NCBI RefSeq assembly: GCF_003286085.1
Contig: NW_020825289.1
Location: 21,044,001-21,108,000 of the forward strand
DNA from: Drosophila persimilis
Taxonomy: Eukaryota; Arthropoda; Insecta; Diptera; Drosophilidae
DNA length: 64,000 nt
Direction: 5' to 3'
In this document: positions 24,937-38,720 of the stretch, one piece after another
Layout: every line of letters starts with the position of its first letter
Position numbering within the stretch: position 1 is the first letter of the stretch
Translations under genes and position numbers: made by a program
The notes under the pieces: model-generated
Database searches by the model: none
Told to the model about the DNA's origin: nothing
Seen by the model: only the letters and a program-made list of their open reading frames with translations

Positions 24937-27900
24937 GTAAGTGCCGTGGCAAAAGGCAGCCGCAGATAGAGGATGTTGCCTGCTCTGCTACTTTGTAGAT
25001 TTCAGGCTTTATCCGTGGCACAACTGATGCGAGTACACTGCCAGAAACAGGAAGCAAGAAACATCCGCAGGACTCCTCGGGTTATTCACAGCCCTACAAG
25101 ACCTTCTTCCAGTGTTGCCACCTCCAGTGCCTCCCTGCCCACCAAATTGTTTTCAAAGCTGCGGCTCTGTCGTGACTCTCGAGTGTGTGTGTGTGTGTGT
25201 GCCTGTGCCTGTGTGTGTGTGTGCGACTCCGCGTTGAAAAGCTGGCAATAATTATGTGCTGTCGTCGTCTTGTGGGCGACAGAGTTGACACCGAGCCGTG
25301 AGTGGCTTGCAGCTCCAGGCTCGAGCAACTTAAAGCTGCCTCCAAAAAGGATGCCGCTGGAGTTTTTGGCAACTAAATTTACATCTAAATGGAAATGGCA
25401 AAAAAGATGCGGCAAAAAATTCATTACAAATATCCATTACTCAGACTCGCTCGTACTTGCAACACAAATGGGGCAATAAAAAGTGCTAGGAAAAGTAAAC
25501 AGTTGAAGGAAAAGTTTCGAAATCAAAAAGGATCGAAGGAGGAGCAGGAGGAGGATTCTGAAGGAGGCTGAAGGCGGAAACACTTGAAAAAAACTTTTGC
25601 CATATTCATATATAAGCCAGACACACAGACACCCCTCCCCCTCCCCTTGCTGGGAGGGGTAGGTAACCCAAACAGATTCATTAGATAAAATAATAAGCAC
25701 TTGAAGGGCAGGGAGGGAGTCCCGAGTCAACGTAGCGTATGAGCGATATTTTGTTGCTGCTGCTGGAAGGGCAAAAGTTTTTCTATTTCCCCCGCTATAT
25801 GGATGTGTGTGTGTGTGGGGCACTCGAATGGCAAACTTCAACACTTTGCCAGCACAAAAAAATAACAAAAACGAGGAAAAACGGAGCCAGAGCCCCAGCC
25901 AGAGAGAGAGCGGAAAAACTTTGCTACTTAAAAGCGCAAAACGCAACGCAATGCTCGAGTGGTGCTAAGAGCGGGGGAGGGGAGGGGGAGACGGGGGGAT
26001 ATTGCATGGTGCGGTGTGCAGGGGGTGGTGGGCTGGCTGCGGGGGGGGTGATAATGCCAGAGAGCCATCGTCTGAGCGGGCACAAGTAACTGCGAACAAA
26101 CCAATTAAGTTTATTACTTTTGCGTTTTTCAAGTGATTCTCATACTCTCTCTCGCACTCTCTTGCTCTCCATCTGTCTCTTTCCCTCGCTGTGTGTGTGT
26201 CTGGGCATTTAGCAAGTTGCCTGCCGTGCCGTGCCGTGCCTTTGCCCCGTGGTGTGCCACAAAGTTGTTGCAAAAGTTTGACAAAGTGCTTCAAAACAAG
26301 AGCCAGAACAGGGCCAAGGGCCGAGGAAGAGACTGCCACTCATCGCCTCAAAGTACGCAACAGATTTGTCAAAGAAATTAATAAATACCACGTCATGCTG
26401 CGTGTAACGGTACAGCCACATTTCCACCCCCACTTTCGCTGTGCGCCAGAAACCACAACGAAATTTGTACACACTTTCGGCATACCATTCGGCATTCGCT
26501 TTCCAGCCGCACACTCGGCCGCAGCGGATCATCAAATTTCGGTTTTTGTTTCGCGCTCACTCTCTGCGGACGTCTATGGCTACTGTGGACTCTAGCCGGG
26601 CTCTGTAGGGCATCAAAGAGGTGGCTATGGTGGGAAAAGTCCGACAAATTCCAGGCCCAAATCGTAATACACTTAGCCCCAAAGTTGGCTCAGGTTTTTG
26701 GATATTTGAAATGGAAATTAAGTGGCACAGAAGTGCCTCGAGTCCATTTCCATATTACGGCCTCCCCTCTGGTGGAGGGGTGCTTCTGTGTGGCGCATTT
26801 GGTGGCAATTAAAGCAAATTACCAAAGGCGACATTCATTATTATTATGGCGAAGCATTTTCATTTTCATTTCGTATTTCGTATGCTGCTTCCTTCTTCCC
26901 TGTGCCCCTCTTGGGGGCTTCGTCTGACCTGGGACCTGGGAATCTGCTGGCCCCCGTCCTCGTCCTCGTCCTCGTCCTTCGTCTGGTGCCTTTTGTCAAG
27001 GTGATTTATCACTTCTAAGCGCCTGGCACTCATTAATTTTTGATTGGGCCTCAAAAGGCAAAAACGACGGCCAAAAGATGCCACTGGACCTGCCTCTGCC
27101 TCTGCCTCTGCCGCTGCCGCTGCTGTTCATTCTGGTGTGCTGTGTTGTTGTTTTTATTAAAACTTCATCAAAATGGAGGCAGCAGGACTTAATGATGTGC
27201 CCCTAACCCTGCCCCTGCCCCTGTCCCTGCCCCTGCCCCACCGCTTGCCCAGTCGCTGTTCGCCTGTCATTCCGTTTGATATGGAACTTGACTCCCGGAC
27301 TCCCGGACTCCCGGACTCCGCGTTCAGGGTTCATTAGCCACAGAAATTGTTGTTTGGTGCCTCGGCTTTTCGGCGGTTTTATTAGCTGATTGCCACGCGG
27401 TGCTCTCCATTATCACTGGCCACTGCCCACATGCCCCTCCCCCCCTCTGGTTGTGCCCCGTTCTGTTGCTTGTTGCAGGTTGTCACAGTTGACCGCAAAA
27501 GTTGCACAATTAATTATGATGACGCCGCTTTGAAAAATACACAGAAAATGTTTTGGAAATGGCAAAAAAAAACACAGAAAATGCTGGCGGCAGCGGCGAC
27601 AACAATGACAGCGGGCCACGGACGGCGTCTGTGGTGGCAACCCTGGACAGGGGCGTCCCTGGCCTTTCCTGTTCTCGCTGTTCCCACCCTTCGATGCCAT
27701 GCCATTCCATGCCATTCCATGCCATTCCGTTCCGTTCCGTTTCGAAAAACTATGGACGCCGCTTCCGTTGACAGTTATTTTGATTTATGTGAGCCCCACG
27801 CCACGCCACGCCTCAATGGAGGATGCGGGGGCGTTGCATGCGTGCGGAGGAGGCACGGGGAACAAAGAAATTCTAGTCTCAGCGGCGGAACGGACCAGAC

Positions 27901-28088
27901 CGGACCGGAACCCAAAAAAGCACTCAAAATCCAGCAACAAATTGCGGCCTCCCCCCTTCCCCGAGTGTGTGTGTGTGTGCCAAGGATAAAGAACCTGCTA
28001 AAAGCCCCCTTTTCTCTAATGGCCCGCTAGCAGGCCCGACACCGAGAGATATGCAGATTCTAGGACCTAGAAAGGGCCTGGCTTAGTC

Positions 28089-28105
28089 ATCGATTAACAA
28101 TCGAT
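28089..28105. promoter_or_regulatory. Palindrome ATCGATT-AAC-AATCGAT
   Basis: A perfect 7+3+7 inverted repeat with ATCGAT at both outer ends, followed by a related CGATTG at 28117-28122. The CGAT-type cores resemble sites of BEAF-32, DREF or Cut, but the match is partial. It could be a dimeric binding site, or chance. Confidence 0.3.
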
Positions 28106-31100
28106 TCATCAGCGAACGATTGCCATAGAGACCTATCGAAACAGAAGAACAGAACAGGGACCCAAAAACGGGTGGCCTTTTCCCCTTAGCACCTTTCCCC
28201 TGGGAGACTTTCCTTCCCGAACCACTTGACAAACTACAAGGAACCCCCCCCTTCTAATAACTCTAATGGCAGCAATAAAATATCCATACACCCGTCTGTG
28301 GCTCTACATTCGAAATTAGCACTCGACTGTGAGAGGGGCGATGGGCAGAGCTCTTCTTGGCTGACCCCCAGCCCAGGCCACAGTCGGCCCAAATGTGACC
28401 GCAAACTACATAAACTATAATCACAAATGGTAGATGGGCGATGGGCGAGGGGAGTGTGGTCTCAAAATTGAATGAGAATTCTGTGTGTGGAAAAAGGTTT
28501 ATTTCGCAAACACCAAAAGGAAAGGGTAGCGGGTGGGAGGGAGAGAGAAACAGAGGCAGGTTGGCTTTGGGATACCCTGGAAAAAACCTAAAGATATGCC
28601 ATACAGCGATAGATCTAGCGGGGATCTAAGATTACGATATGAAATGGTGCTTTCTTTAAAGTATTTGGTGGAACCGGAGGGCTCTTTTGAAAACCATATG
28701 ATATGGGGATCCGAAGAGGGCGACTACCCGTTTTCTATAGGAATTGCGGCCCAAGAGGATCTCGACCTCGAATATTGAGGAAGTCGTTTGCCAAGAGCCC
28801 AGCCATTCTTTCTTCCTGCCTTTCTGCAAAGCCCCCAAAACCACCAGATCTTCAGGTGCCAAAACGAGCAGAAGGACCAAATGTTTTGCTTTGCCGCTTT
28901 GCCAAAAATGTTGTATCCCCGCCAGGGTATAGCAGGATAAGAAGAGAGCTCCTGGGGGCTGGGGTTGGCCAACACCAAACCGCACGGGGACTCGACCCTC
29001 TCTGTGTGTGTGTGTGTGTGTGGGTCCGAGCTAGAAACAACTATTCCACGAAACCCAATAAAGACCACTAAGTGTCCCTGTGTGTGTGTGTGTCCCTGTG
29101 TGTGCCACTGGATGTGATTCTATTTGAAATAAACCAAAATAGTCGCACATAAATGCGGGTGTTTGGTTGTGCCCGGAAACGGACTTTCCACCACCCGTGC
29201 CACCGCCACGTTGCATACATCATAAATTGTCGACAGTCTGCTGCTCCACACTGCCCTCTAAATGGCCTAAACCACACACACACACCCCCGAAAGCCAGGT
29301 CCCGGTCCAGGTCCAGCCTCAATCACCCAACAATCCAGTGCAGCGGCGACCCCCCCTGGCCCCTGCCCCCTGGCCCCTGCCCCCTGCCATTGGCTAAACA
29401 TCCGGCCAGACTGTGGCGCTGATAAAAAACATTGGGCCCGAAGAGCGACCCCCAGGACCAGGGCCAGGGCCATGACCAGGGCCAGGCCTTTGAAAATGTA
29501 TATTTGAAAAGTTTGCCCGGGCCAGGAACTCGGACGGAGACGCAGACCGGAGCCGACCGAGATCGCCGGGCGGGACAATGCGAGCCATAGTTTGTCGCTT
29601 CCGCCAGTCGCTTCTGCCCCCAAAATGAAAGCGGAGTGGAGTGGAGACCGCGAAACGGCAGCCGTTTTGTTAATGAACTTTCACGAAAATAGTTGGCCCT
29701 GAATGCAGTTTCCGTCGAGAGCCCTTCAAGGGCAAGGTCCTGCCGATGAAAGGCTTCTGCGATTAGGATTCGGAGCAACTTTCAAGTGCATTGCACTCGC
29801 ACTCGGACTCGGACTTTGATTAGCTCGGAACGGAACAGAGGAAAAGGAAGAGAAAGCTCCCTTTTATCTGGATTCAAGAGCGGAATGAATGGAAGATGAA
29901 TGAAGTCCTCAAGTGGCAGGGCATTGAGAGAATCCTAATTGAAAAGGGGAAACCAGGGAATGAAAGGGATCTCCTACGACCTCCTGCAGCAGGGATTGGG
30001 TATTGATGGTAATCCCCTTTTTGGTGCGGGATTTCCCTTGGATCGATGGCTCACCTTTGGCTCAAAACTCCCTGGAAAAACCCCTAGAACTATGGGATTT
30101 AATGTCATATTCCTGAGGCAATTACAAATCTCTGAAAATATATATTTTTTACCCTTTTTCGATGCTTTTGTGTACATCTGTTTTGGTATTCTAAAATTCT
30201 CTGCCCTTTTTTCGTGTTTCATAAATTATTCAAAAATTTTTACAGCTTTTAGGCACTTAACCTGGCTCCGAGTTGCCACACAGCCACCCTGCCACATGCG
30301 ATTAGGCACAAGGGGCAGGGGCAGGGGCACAGAGAGGGAGAGAGAGATCTGTGCATATTTAAGACTTATTCAGGCATCAAATAAATATTGGCCCGGCATC
30401 GAAATCCGTGCTTAGTCGGCATATACATATGTACATAGAGTGTGTGGCATGCGGCATGTGGCACGGGCCTAACATGCAATCGTTCGGCAATTGCTGGGCG
30501 CCTCCTGCCGTTGTGCCCCAAAACTATGCAAATAATTCATTTGACAGACAGACAAACAAACAGCAGAGGGGGGGCGGTGCCTAAGGGTGGGGAGGGGGGT
30601 GCGGTGTGGCAAGTGAAGTGACGATAAAGTGTGAAAATATGTTGCAGGCAAATGGCAAAAGAAATTAAAACGAGCAAATCCCCCGAAGAAAAGCAGAGAA
30701 AAACCAAAAGAGAAAAAGAAATGTTGACTATGCCTCAGCCTGTTCCTCTGCCTGTGCCTCTGCCTGTGCACCTCTGTCTGTCTCTGTGTCTGCCTGCCAC
30801 TGGCTGTGGCAGCCTCATGTCCACACACAGTGTAGGCCAAAAGTCAGTTGCTCTACGGCTTCGACTGCTGCTTCGACTGCTGCTTCCGTCTCTGGGTTTA
30901 TCTTTCGTGCAACGCATGGCATTCATTGGATGTCTGTCTGTGCCACAGCTCCCCGAGTCAAGTCTCTCTCCCTCTCCCTCTCTCTCCCTCTCTCTATCGC
31001 TCTTGTGGCATGTGCAAATTTAAACTGTTTTGGCATTTTTTGGCCTTTCACACCTTCCACACCCGGCGATGCCCCTTGCCCCACGCCCCATGGACCCAGA

Positions 31101-31375
31101 CAAAAAAGAGAGAACCAAACGAGCTGCAAACATTTTTCGGCAATTCGTGCGTCATGCCCCCAAAGCCGCCCCCCTTATCCCGCTCCCAACGAAGCTCGAA
31201 AGTATGCTTTAAAATATTTTCAGACAAACCAAAAAAAAACGAAAAAACAAAAAATATTTGCCAAAAATCCGCATTAAAAATTCAACATGTTGTGTCGCTG
31301 GCAGGAAAGCCCCCCAACCCCCCGCCCAGCAAGAAAGGGGAAAGACAGGGGAGGAAAATAGAGACTGGGAGACCT

Positions 31376-31383
31376 CTCCCTCT

Positions 31384-31426
<43 letters not shown>

Positions 31427-31430
31427 TCTG
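31376..31430. repeat. (CT) dinucleotide run
   Basis: About 55 bp of CT with two CCC interruptions, equal to GAGAG sites on the minus strand. A second GA tract lies at 31484-31520 in opposite orientation. Confidence 0.9.
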
Positions 31431-32479
31431 TGGAAGCATTTTAAATATTTGATGACTTGAACATTATTCGGCAATTGATGTCAGACAGAGAGGGGGAGAG
31501 AGAGAGAGGGAGAAAGAGAGGCCCTCCCACTCTCCCAGGCTTTCATTTTCCTTCGACATCTGTCAAAGCAAGAAGAAAACCATTTTCCATGCACATTTCC
31601 CGGACATTTCCGCAGCATATGTGGACAGCCATTTTTTGGGGGCACAAAATGGATGATGAACAAAAGCCTCCAACGAGGCGAAGGGGCAGGGCAGGGCTGG
31701 GCAGGACTCATCGATGCGGAAATGTGTTGTCAATTCAAATTTGTGCGACTATCGGCTGGTGGGTGGGTGGAGGGTTTCCCCCCCCGCCACCAAAAAAGAG
31801 AGGAAAGGAAAAGCTTCTCTAAGCCGGCAAGGAAACTTTTGTCGAGTGCCTCCTGCGCTGACTTCTGCTCCTGTCACGCTTTGATATATCCTGTCTGTCG
31901 CTGTGTGACATATCCGTGGCACACAACCCCCAACCCCCCTTCCATCTTTCATGGCTGCTGCAATCGCAGATGCCACTGCCACTGCCACTGCCACAACCTG
32001 CGCTCGCTTTTGTTTGCCGCCTGCCTGTCGTTTCTCTCTTTTTGTGCAATTGTTGCCACTTTTTGTGGCAGCAGCAGCAACAGTGGCAGCGATTGAATTA
32101 AATGTGACACCAGGCAGCAGTTGCCGCCGGCTGCGGCAGGGGCAAGGCGGCAGGTGCAGAAGACGCTCCTTTGAGGATTGCAACGAAATCACTTGAAGAG
32201 GGGAGGGAGGGAGGGAGGGCTGCAGGGAGGGGGAATTAAAGACGAGTGCAGCTGGAAGTATCTCCAGAGAGAAGTTTTTGCCCTGCGCTCCCTGGAACCC
32301 CCCTGTGGGGGGGGGGTCTCCCTTCTGCCGCTTCCGTGATAGTTTTTCCTCTCGTTTTTTACCCCCTTTCAATCCAATCCCCGATCTGTGATGCTGCCGC
32401 CGCTCCCCTTGCAGCTCGTCTCCGATTTGCAGCCTAATTTCCAACCAACTTTAACGGCCTCCAGCCCAGGCCTTAAGTC

Positions 32480-32513
<34 letters not shown>
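32480..32513. repeat. (GT) dinucleotide run
   Basis: About seventeen GT units. Confidence 0.9.
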
Positions 32514-32514
<1 letters not shown>

Positions 32515-33562
32515 GCACATTCTCGTTAAAGTAAAGCCCGTGGCATGCCGCACAGCCGCCGCCGCCGCCGAGTCGTGGATAATTTAACGACGCACCGAAG
32601 AGGCCATGAATATATGTATCTATCAGATACTTCTTGCGGCAGTAGATAGTAGATAGGAGTGTGTAACGGCACTAGTAGCAGCCCCAGACAGACGACAAGT
32701 TTTACAGGTGGTTGGAGTCGTGGTGGGGGGGCGGAGTGGGGGTCGGGGGGTGCGCCTGCCTGCAATGTTGTCTAATGAATTTTATAGCCAGGAAATTATT
32801 ATGGGGATCGATGGGACCAGTCGACCAGTAGACCCAAAGCCAGACATGCCAGACACACACAGAGAGAGGGGGAGGGGGAGTGTTGAGGGTTACACAGTGA
32901 CTGTGAAAAGTTTTGCCCTTGCCACACGCTGGGGAAGGAGTTGAAATTGGCAATTAACAAACCATTGAATCCAATAAACAGGATTTTAACATTTTGAACA
33001 AACACGAAGAACGTCGGGGGGGGGAAAGGGGGTTGGGGGTGAAAAGGTAGCAAAATGCGGCACGTAGCAGAAGAGAGAGCGAGAGAGAGAGAGAGAGAGT
33101 GCACACCAAACGATAGCCTGTCGTCCTTCTCTCGTGTTTGTTTATATGCGATTTTTCACTATTTTTATGCTGGTCTCTCGCTCTCTCTCTCTCCCGCTCT
33201 CTCTCTCTCTCGCTCTGTATGTGTGTTTGCTTTCCTGCAACACGATGTGGCAAACAGGAAGGGACACAGGGACACAGGGACTCTTCAACTGGTTGTTGCT
33301 TGAAATCTGAAATCTGTACATTTCTGGGGAAACCTTTGAAGTGTCCGGCGGCGGGCAGCGAATTTTCATTGAAATCATTTGATATTGTAGCTGTGTAGCC
33401 ACGCCCACCGCCCTCCGACCTCCGCCCTCCCTAGAGGGAATCGAGAGATTCTCCAAAGAGTTATTTTAATTGGAAAACCATTTGAATGTTTGGGATTAGA
33501 GGGAGAAGACAATCATTCCTGGGCCGTGCTTCAAGGATTGAGGATTTTCCTAGCACTCAAAG

Positions 33563-33635
33563 GTGGGAGGCGGGAGGCAGGAGGCGGGAGGCAGGAGGCA
33601 GGAGGCGGGTTGGCAGGAGGCGGGAGGCAGGAGGC
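33563..33635. repeat. GGGAGGC/AGGAGGC minisatellite
   Basis: About ten heptamer units alternating GGGAGGC and AGGAGGC with one GGTTGGC interruption. Strongly G-rich on the plus strand, so G-quadruplex formation is plausible. Confidence 0.85.
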
Positions 33636-36600
33636 TGGCTCCTCTGAGGATTCTTTGTGGAAGGCACTTGCATCCTGCAGTGCCTGCAATCGTAATCCCC
33701 CTCACAATTTTAATGAGCATCAGCCAGGCCCAAAAAACCCTCGACTCTCTCGGCCACACAATAGATCATTATATAATATATGTATTATATATAATTTATA
33801 TACCATATACCAGGCAGACTCGCAATGCGGATTCGGTTACGGATCCCCTGCTTTCGGCCGAACCACTTAGACGTACTTAGCGGCCACAAAGGGGAGTGGC
33901 AGTGGGTCCGGGGGGGGGCGGCCAACATATGTACGTACGGATGGACGGTCGGTCGGTCGGTCGGTTGGGAGGCAATATTAAATCAAATTAAATTAAATTA
34001 ATGCTGCTGATTAAAACAGCAGAGCCGAGAAGGACCTGGAACAAAAGGCGCAGGCTTTTAAGCGGCGGAAAACGAAGCGCCTTAATGGAGAGAACAAAAG
34101 GCGCAGGGCAGGGCGGGGCAGGGCTTACCTGAGGAAGGGGAAAGAGCAAAGGGAACCACAGAGAGACCGTCTCCCTCTCCGTCTGGATAAACATCATAAT
34201 CAGGCCTCGTAGCCAGGCCGGACCCCGAGCCAGGCTCCAGCAGCACGCATGAGGCACGGCTCTCAGAAGCTGTCGCCTCTGTCGCTCCTGTCGCTCCTGT
34301 CGCTCCTCCGTTAATGCCGCGACAAAGAACAGACTGCGGAAATGTGGAAATTCGCAATCAGCATAAAAATTACATTAACATAAAGCCGTCCAGCCAGAGA
34401 GAGCGAGAGAGAGCGCCCCATGGAGGAGTCGGTGGGGCAGGGGCAGGGGAAGGGGCAGGGACTGAACTTTATGTGTGGATATTTAAATGAAATTATTTTC
34501 GCACAAAACAAAAACAGAAAAAGCAAAAAAGAAACAGGCACAGAAGGAAAGTCAAAGACAAGCCAAAGACAAGACATGCCAAAAAGGGGGAGAGTGGGGT
34601 GGGGACAGGAGAGTGGGGGGTGGCTTTGGGCTGTGCTTTCGGGGGGTGGCGACACGTCGGCACGAAACGGAACGGAACGGAAAGTGATTAAAATCACATT
34701 TTATGCGCAAGTGACGCGCTTTTTTGTCCCCCGTTTACCCGAGGGGTAGGGGGGAGTTGGAGGGGGAGGGTGTGTGGCAGGGTGCTAAGCGGTTTGCCTG
34801 GAATGGGGGGGAGGAAGTCTCTAAATCTTGGAACGGGGGACGGACGACGACGACTGAGGCTAATCAACGGGAAATTGACTGATGAACAGCTCGGTGGGTG
34901 GGGGTGGGGGGTGTGGGGGGTTTGGGTTAAGAAGGATAACAAAAGGGTTTCTCCCTCTCTCTCTCTCTCCCCCTCTCGCTCTCCCCCTCTCTATTTCGTA
35001 ATGCTGGAAAAACATGAAAATCCTTTTTATCAACAGATCGATGGCTGCTGGCAATGCCACGAAACGTTGCATGTTCAGCTGTTGAGGATCGTCTACCTGC
35101 CACACACACACAGGCAGCGGCAACCTGCGGTGGCGACACGACACTCGAACACTTTTCGACTGTGAAAAATGTAAACGAAATTGTTTGTTTGACAAATAGA
35201 ATTTTTCCAAACCAGACCCCAGGCCCGTCAATAAAGATTAGATGTGCCTGTAAGCGGAGATTGCATTTGGTCTCAAAACAATCCACAAGAGAGCGGCAGA
35301 GAGGCAGATCCTGCCCGTGGCAGAGCGGCGGCAGAGCGGCGGCAGCGACTCATTAACGACAGCTGCTCGAGCGGCAGGCAGGCAGAGAAGAGGAACCTGC
35401 ATATGTGGCAGGCAGCGAGCGCTCTACCTGGCCGAGCGAGGAGACCCTCCAGGGAGCACGATCGGTCTTCGATCTTCGCTCTTCGATCTGCGATCTTCGG
35501 TCTTCGGTTAACATACTAATCATCCCATCGGGTGGGTACAGGGACCACTCGGGCGGATCATTATTGCTGCTTCTGTTTAATGTCGAGCCCGAGCCTGCGA
35601 CCTGCGATCCCTCTGTCTTTTGCTGCTCTTTTTTTGCACCTTGCAACGCGCTCTCTGCCCCTGTCTGGGCCTCCGACAGCTGTTTCTCGAGGCGCTCTTT
35701 CGACCTGCTTTTGTTTTGGTTAACGGCAATCATCTGTTTGGCCCGCTCCCCTGTCTCCTGCGGGGCTCCTGCGGCTCCTGCGGGGCTCCTTGTCGGGACA
35801 AGGACAACTCTTTCACGGCCTTTTGTGTGCACAGTTATTTAAATTTGCCTTGCGGTCTCCGCCGCTCTGCCGCTGCCGCTCTGCGCCCTCATTGTCAATC
35901 ATCTGTTGCTGCCACAAAGCGATCCGATCCCCCCCAGGCGGAGACTCCGAATCGGAATCCCACCGCAGAAGAGCCTTTGTTCGGGGCAGAACATCGAGGA
36001 CTGCGAAGAGCTGGCAGAGCATTATGCGAGTGAAATGAGATGGAAGCAGCCGGGCTCATTCTATGGGAATTTCTCGGCGACAGAGAGACACTTAAGAAAT
36101 CACTTTTGGGCAAGAGATCGCTTGAGATCGAGGCCCGTACGGATTGAAGTACTTTGGCCCCTTCGGACCAGAGCAAATCCCTGCCATTTGCAATCATTTA
36201 CGGCCAACAGATTTCCTCGTGTTTTCCCAATTAATTTGCAGTCTGTAAAAAGTGGAAAAAGTCGCAAATCTCGTTACCAACGAAGGCTGCAGCGCCCTGT
36301 AATTGAATCAAAGGTGAAACGCGGCTCAAATGGGATTATATTTAATTCGATAAGCTCTGATTGTTTTTTGCCGTCCAGGCCTATCGATTTGAGTTATTTT
36401 GTGATCGAATTAAGAAATCTATCGCTTTCCATTAGGGGTTTAATGGGGGAAAAAAGTGTTGGGAAATGCGAAATCCCTTTATGGTAGGGGTATTCGTGGT
36501 CTCCTACCAGATATCCCATAGAAATAAGCCCCCACCTTATAGATGGATAATCGGACTGCAGGACCCGGACCCTCCCCCCTTCTTCTCCTCGTGTGGCGCC

Positions 36601-37045
36601 TTTCGTCACACTAAAAATCAATTTCCATCTAAAATGCTGGCCTCTACTTGGGTTCTTTGGTTTCGAGGGAAGTTCTCTCGCTGTTGGCTTCACCTCACGT
36701 TTGTAAACAACACGCCCCAACCCCCCCCACACACAGCCTCCAATGCCACACACACACACACACACCTACAGTGGGGAGAGTGGCGCCCCCGCCTGAAATG
36801 CCAAACGAATTTGACTAAACACTTGTAAAAAATACATAACACCCCCAGCCCCACAGAGCCACAGAGCCCCACAGAGCCACAGAGCCCCGACCCGACCACA
36901 GGGGCCTGAAAGCAGGGCGGGGGGGGAGGGGGGAGAGTGGAGCTAGAACTCAACCCAAAAACCAAAAAAAGCCAGAGAAGAGCTGTACATATTTACCCAG
37001 CGATTGGAGTGCACTTCACAGACGACGACCAAAGAGAAAGAGTAA

Positions 37046-37160
37046 ACGTGAGAGAGAGAGCGGGAGAGAGGGAGGAGGGAGGGGAGGGAGCCCAGTATTT
37101 TGTGATCTCTCAGAGAGCGCATGAGCAGAGAGGCCAGAGAGAGAGAGAGAGAGTGGTAGA
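37046..37160 (+). repeat. GAGAG-rich purine tract
   Basis: Many GAGAGAG cores over about 115 bp, with a complementary CTCTC tract at 37224-37258. Such clusters can recruit GAGA factor, but they are also common as neutral microsatellites. Confidence 0.7.
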
Positions 37161-37783
37161 GAGAGCGCGTTGAAGGCGGAAGTGTTGAGAATACTGGGAA
37201 ATTTCATAAGCAGTTCCACCCCACCCCTCTCTCTCCCTCGCTCTCCCTCTCTCTCTCAGCTGTTGGTGTGCGTGTGCGTGTGCTTGTGCTGGTATTGGGG
37301 TAGCAAACGTCCCACCAGGGTGTGTTCGTTCAACTCTTGACGAGGCGGCAGAGAGGCAGAGGGGCAAGCGGCAGGCGGCAAGCGGCGGCGAAGGCAGAAA
37401 CACAAAAATATCCTGCATGAAAATGTTCTCACGCTGCCCGGACCCGGGCCCGGGCCCATGTCCATGCCACACCGCAACCCTGCCCCGCCCCGCCCCCCCT
37501 TCCCTGCCCCTAAACTTCACCCTTCAAACGTTTTGCTCTTCCACTACGCTGCCCCCGGCCCCTGCCTCTGCCCCTTCGACGACTGGCAGCGACTTTTAAA
37601 GTTCCTTTCCTTTTCCCTAATTTCTTGGCCAACTTCCTTTTTTGCCGCCGCTGCCGTGGCCGCTGCGCGCGCATCCCCGTGGCAGGCTTTAAGAGGAGCC
37701 ACGCGGTCGGAGTCCCGAGTCTCAAAGCAGCGGCGGCCGCGGCAGGATGGGATAGGATATGAGTGTGTGCTTTGTGTGCCCCT

Positions 37784-37817
37784 CCATCCATCCATCCATC
37801 CATCCATCCATCCATCC
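37784..37817. repeat. (CATC) tetranucleotide run
   Basis: About eight ATCC units, running on into CGTCTGTCTGTG. Confidence 0.9.
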
Positions 37818-38638
37818 GTCTGTCTGTGTGTGTATCACGGTTTGTACTTAGCGCCAGATGTTGCACGTTGTTGTTGCCACCGTGGCGGGCTGTCTTCTTC
37901 CGCAAAATCAAGTTCCCAAGTTCAAACAGATAGACAGGCAGCCAGGCCTGTCGCCCTCCTTCGCCAGGACTCTGGGAAGCGCGACAATTATCCCGCACAC
38001 ACACACACACACACACAGACACAGGCACACAGAAAAGGCTTCTCTTTGGGCCTCGGGACTCGGGACGGACGTCGTATTTTTAGTCGAGTTAATTTTCATA
38101 AAAATTATTTTAATGCCTCGTCCATAAATGTTAAGTGGCCTTACGCTTACGCATTGTTGGCTCCGGCACCGACTCCGGCACCGCCACCGCCACCGACTCC
38201 GACTCCGGCGCTAATCCGTTTTTGCGTCATTTAATTGCGCGGGGACCAGGACCCGCCGAGATGGGCTCCTTGTGTGCCCAGGCAGGCGACTGGACTGCTA
38301 ATGAGCAGCTCAAGAGAGGAGCCCAGGAGATCAGGAGCCCCGGAGCCCAGGAGCCCCGGAGTGGAGGAGCTGTGGTTAATCCTGGCGAAAGGATGGAGCC
38401 AGAGCGGGGTCTTATGACGCGATTAACTCCGCAAAGGAGAAGCAACTCCATCCCTCCTCAGCCTCTCGTTATATGGTGGCATTACATCTAATTAAAAGCC
38501 GTATCCTGCCAGGACCTTCTTTCCGTCCGTCGCAGGACCTTTGTTGAGATTATGCCCAGGCATTGGCCTACCGAAATTCAATAAGCCAGAGCCAATAAAC
38601 GGGCTTTAATGGTGGAGAGATGGAAGCCCGCAAACAGC

Positions 38639-38720
38639 CCCTACCCCGACCCCTACCCCTCCCCATACCCCGACCCATACCCCTCCCCATACCCCTCCCC
38701 ATACCCCTCCCCCTACCCCT
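38639..38720. repeat. C-rich tandem array with about 12-bp period
   Basis: Units of the type CCCCTACCCCGA and CCCCATACCCCT repeat about seven times. The minus strand has regular runs of four G and could form G-quadruplexes. Open frames through it give Pro-Tyr repeats and are not genes. Confidence 0.88.

Noticed and set aside
27462..27486. TTGCAG|GTTGTC
   Set aside because: The acceptor half is good but GTTGTC is a poor donor.
34120..34150. Minus-strand CAG|GTAAGC after a pyrimidine tract (junction at 34129/34128)
   Set aside because: It fits the ratchet pattern but is alone on the minus strand with no minus-strand long gene in view; about the number expected by chance.
35906..36487. 193-codon open frame of normal complexity
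   Set aside because: It has no recognised motif, irregular codon use and no splice or promoter context. It is the most gene-like of the rejected frames, but not enough to call.
37458..38234. 258-codon open frame
   Set aside because: Composition follows the CATC and CA repeats; no recognisable domain.
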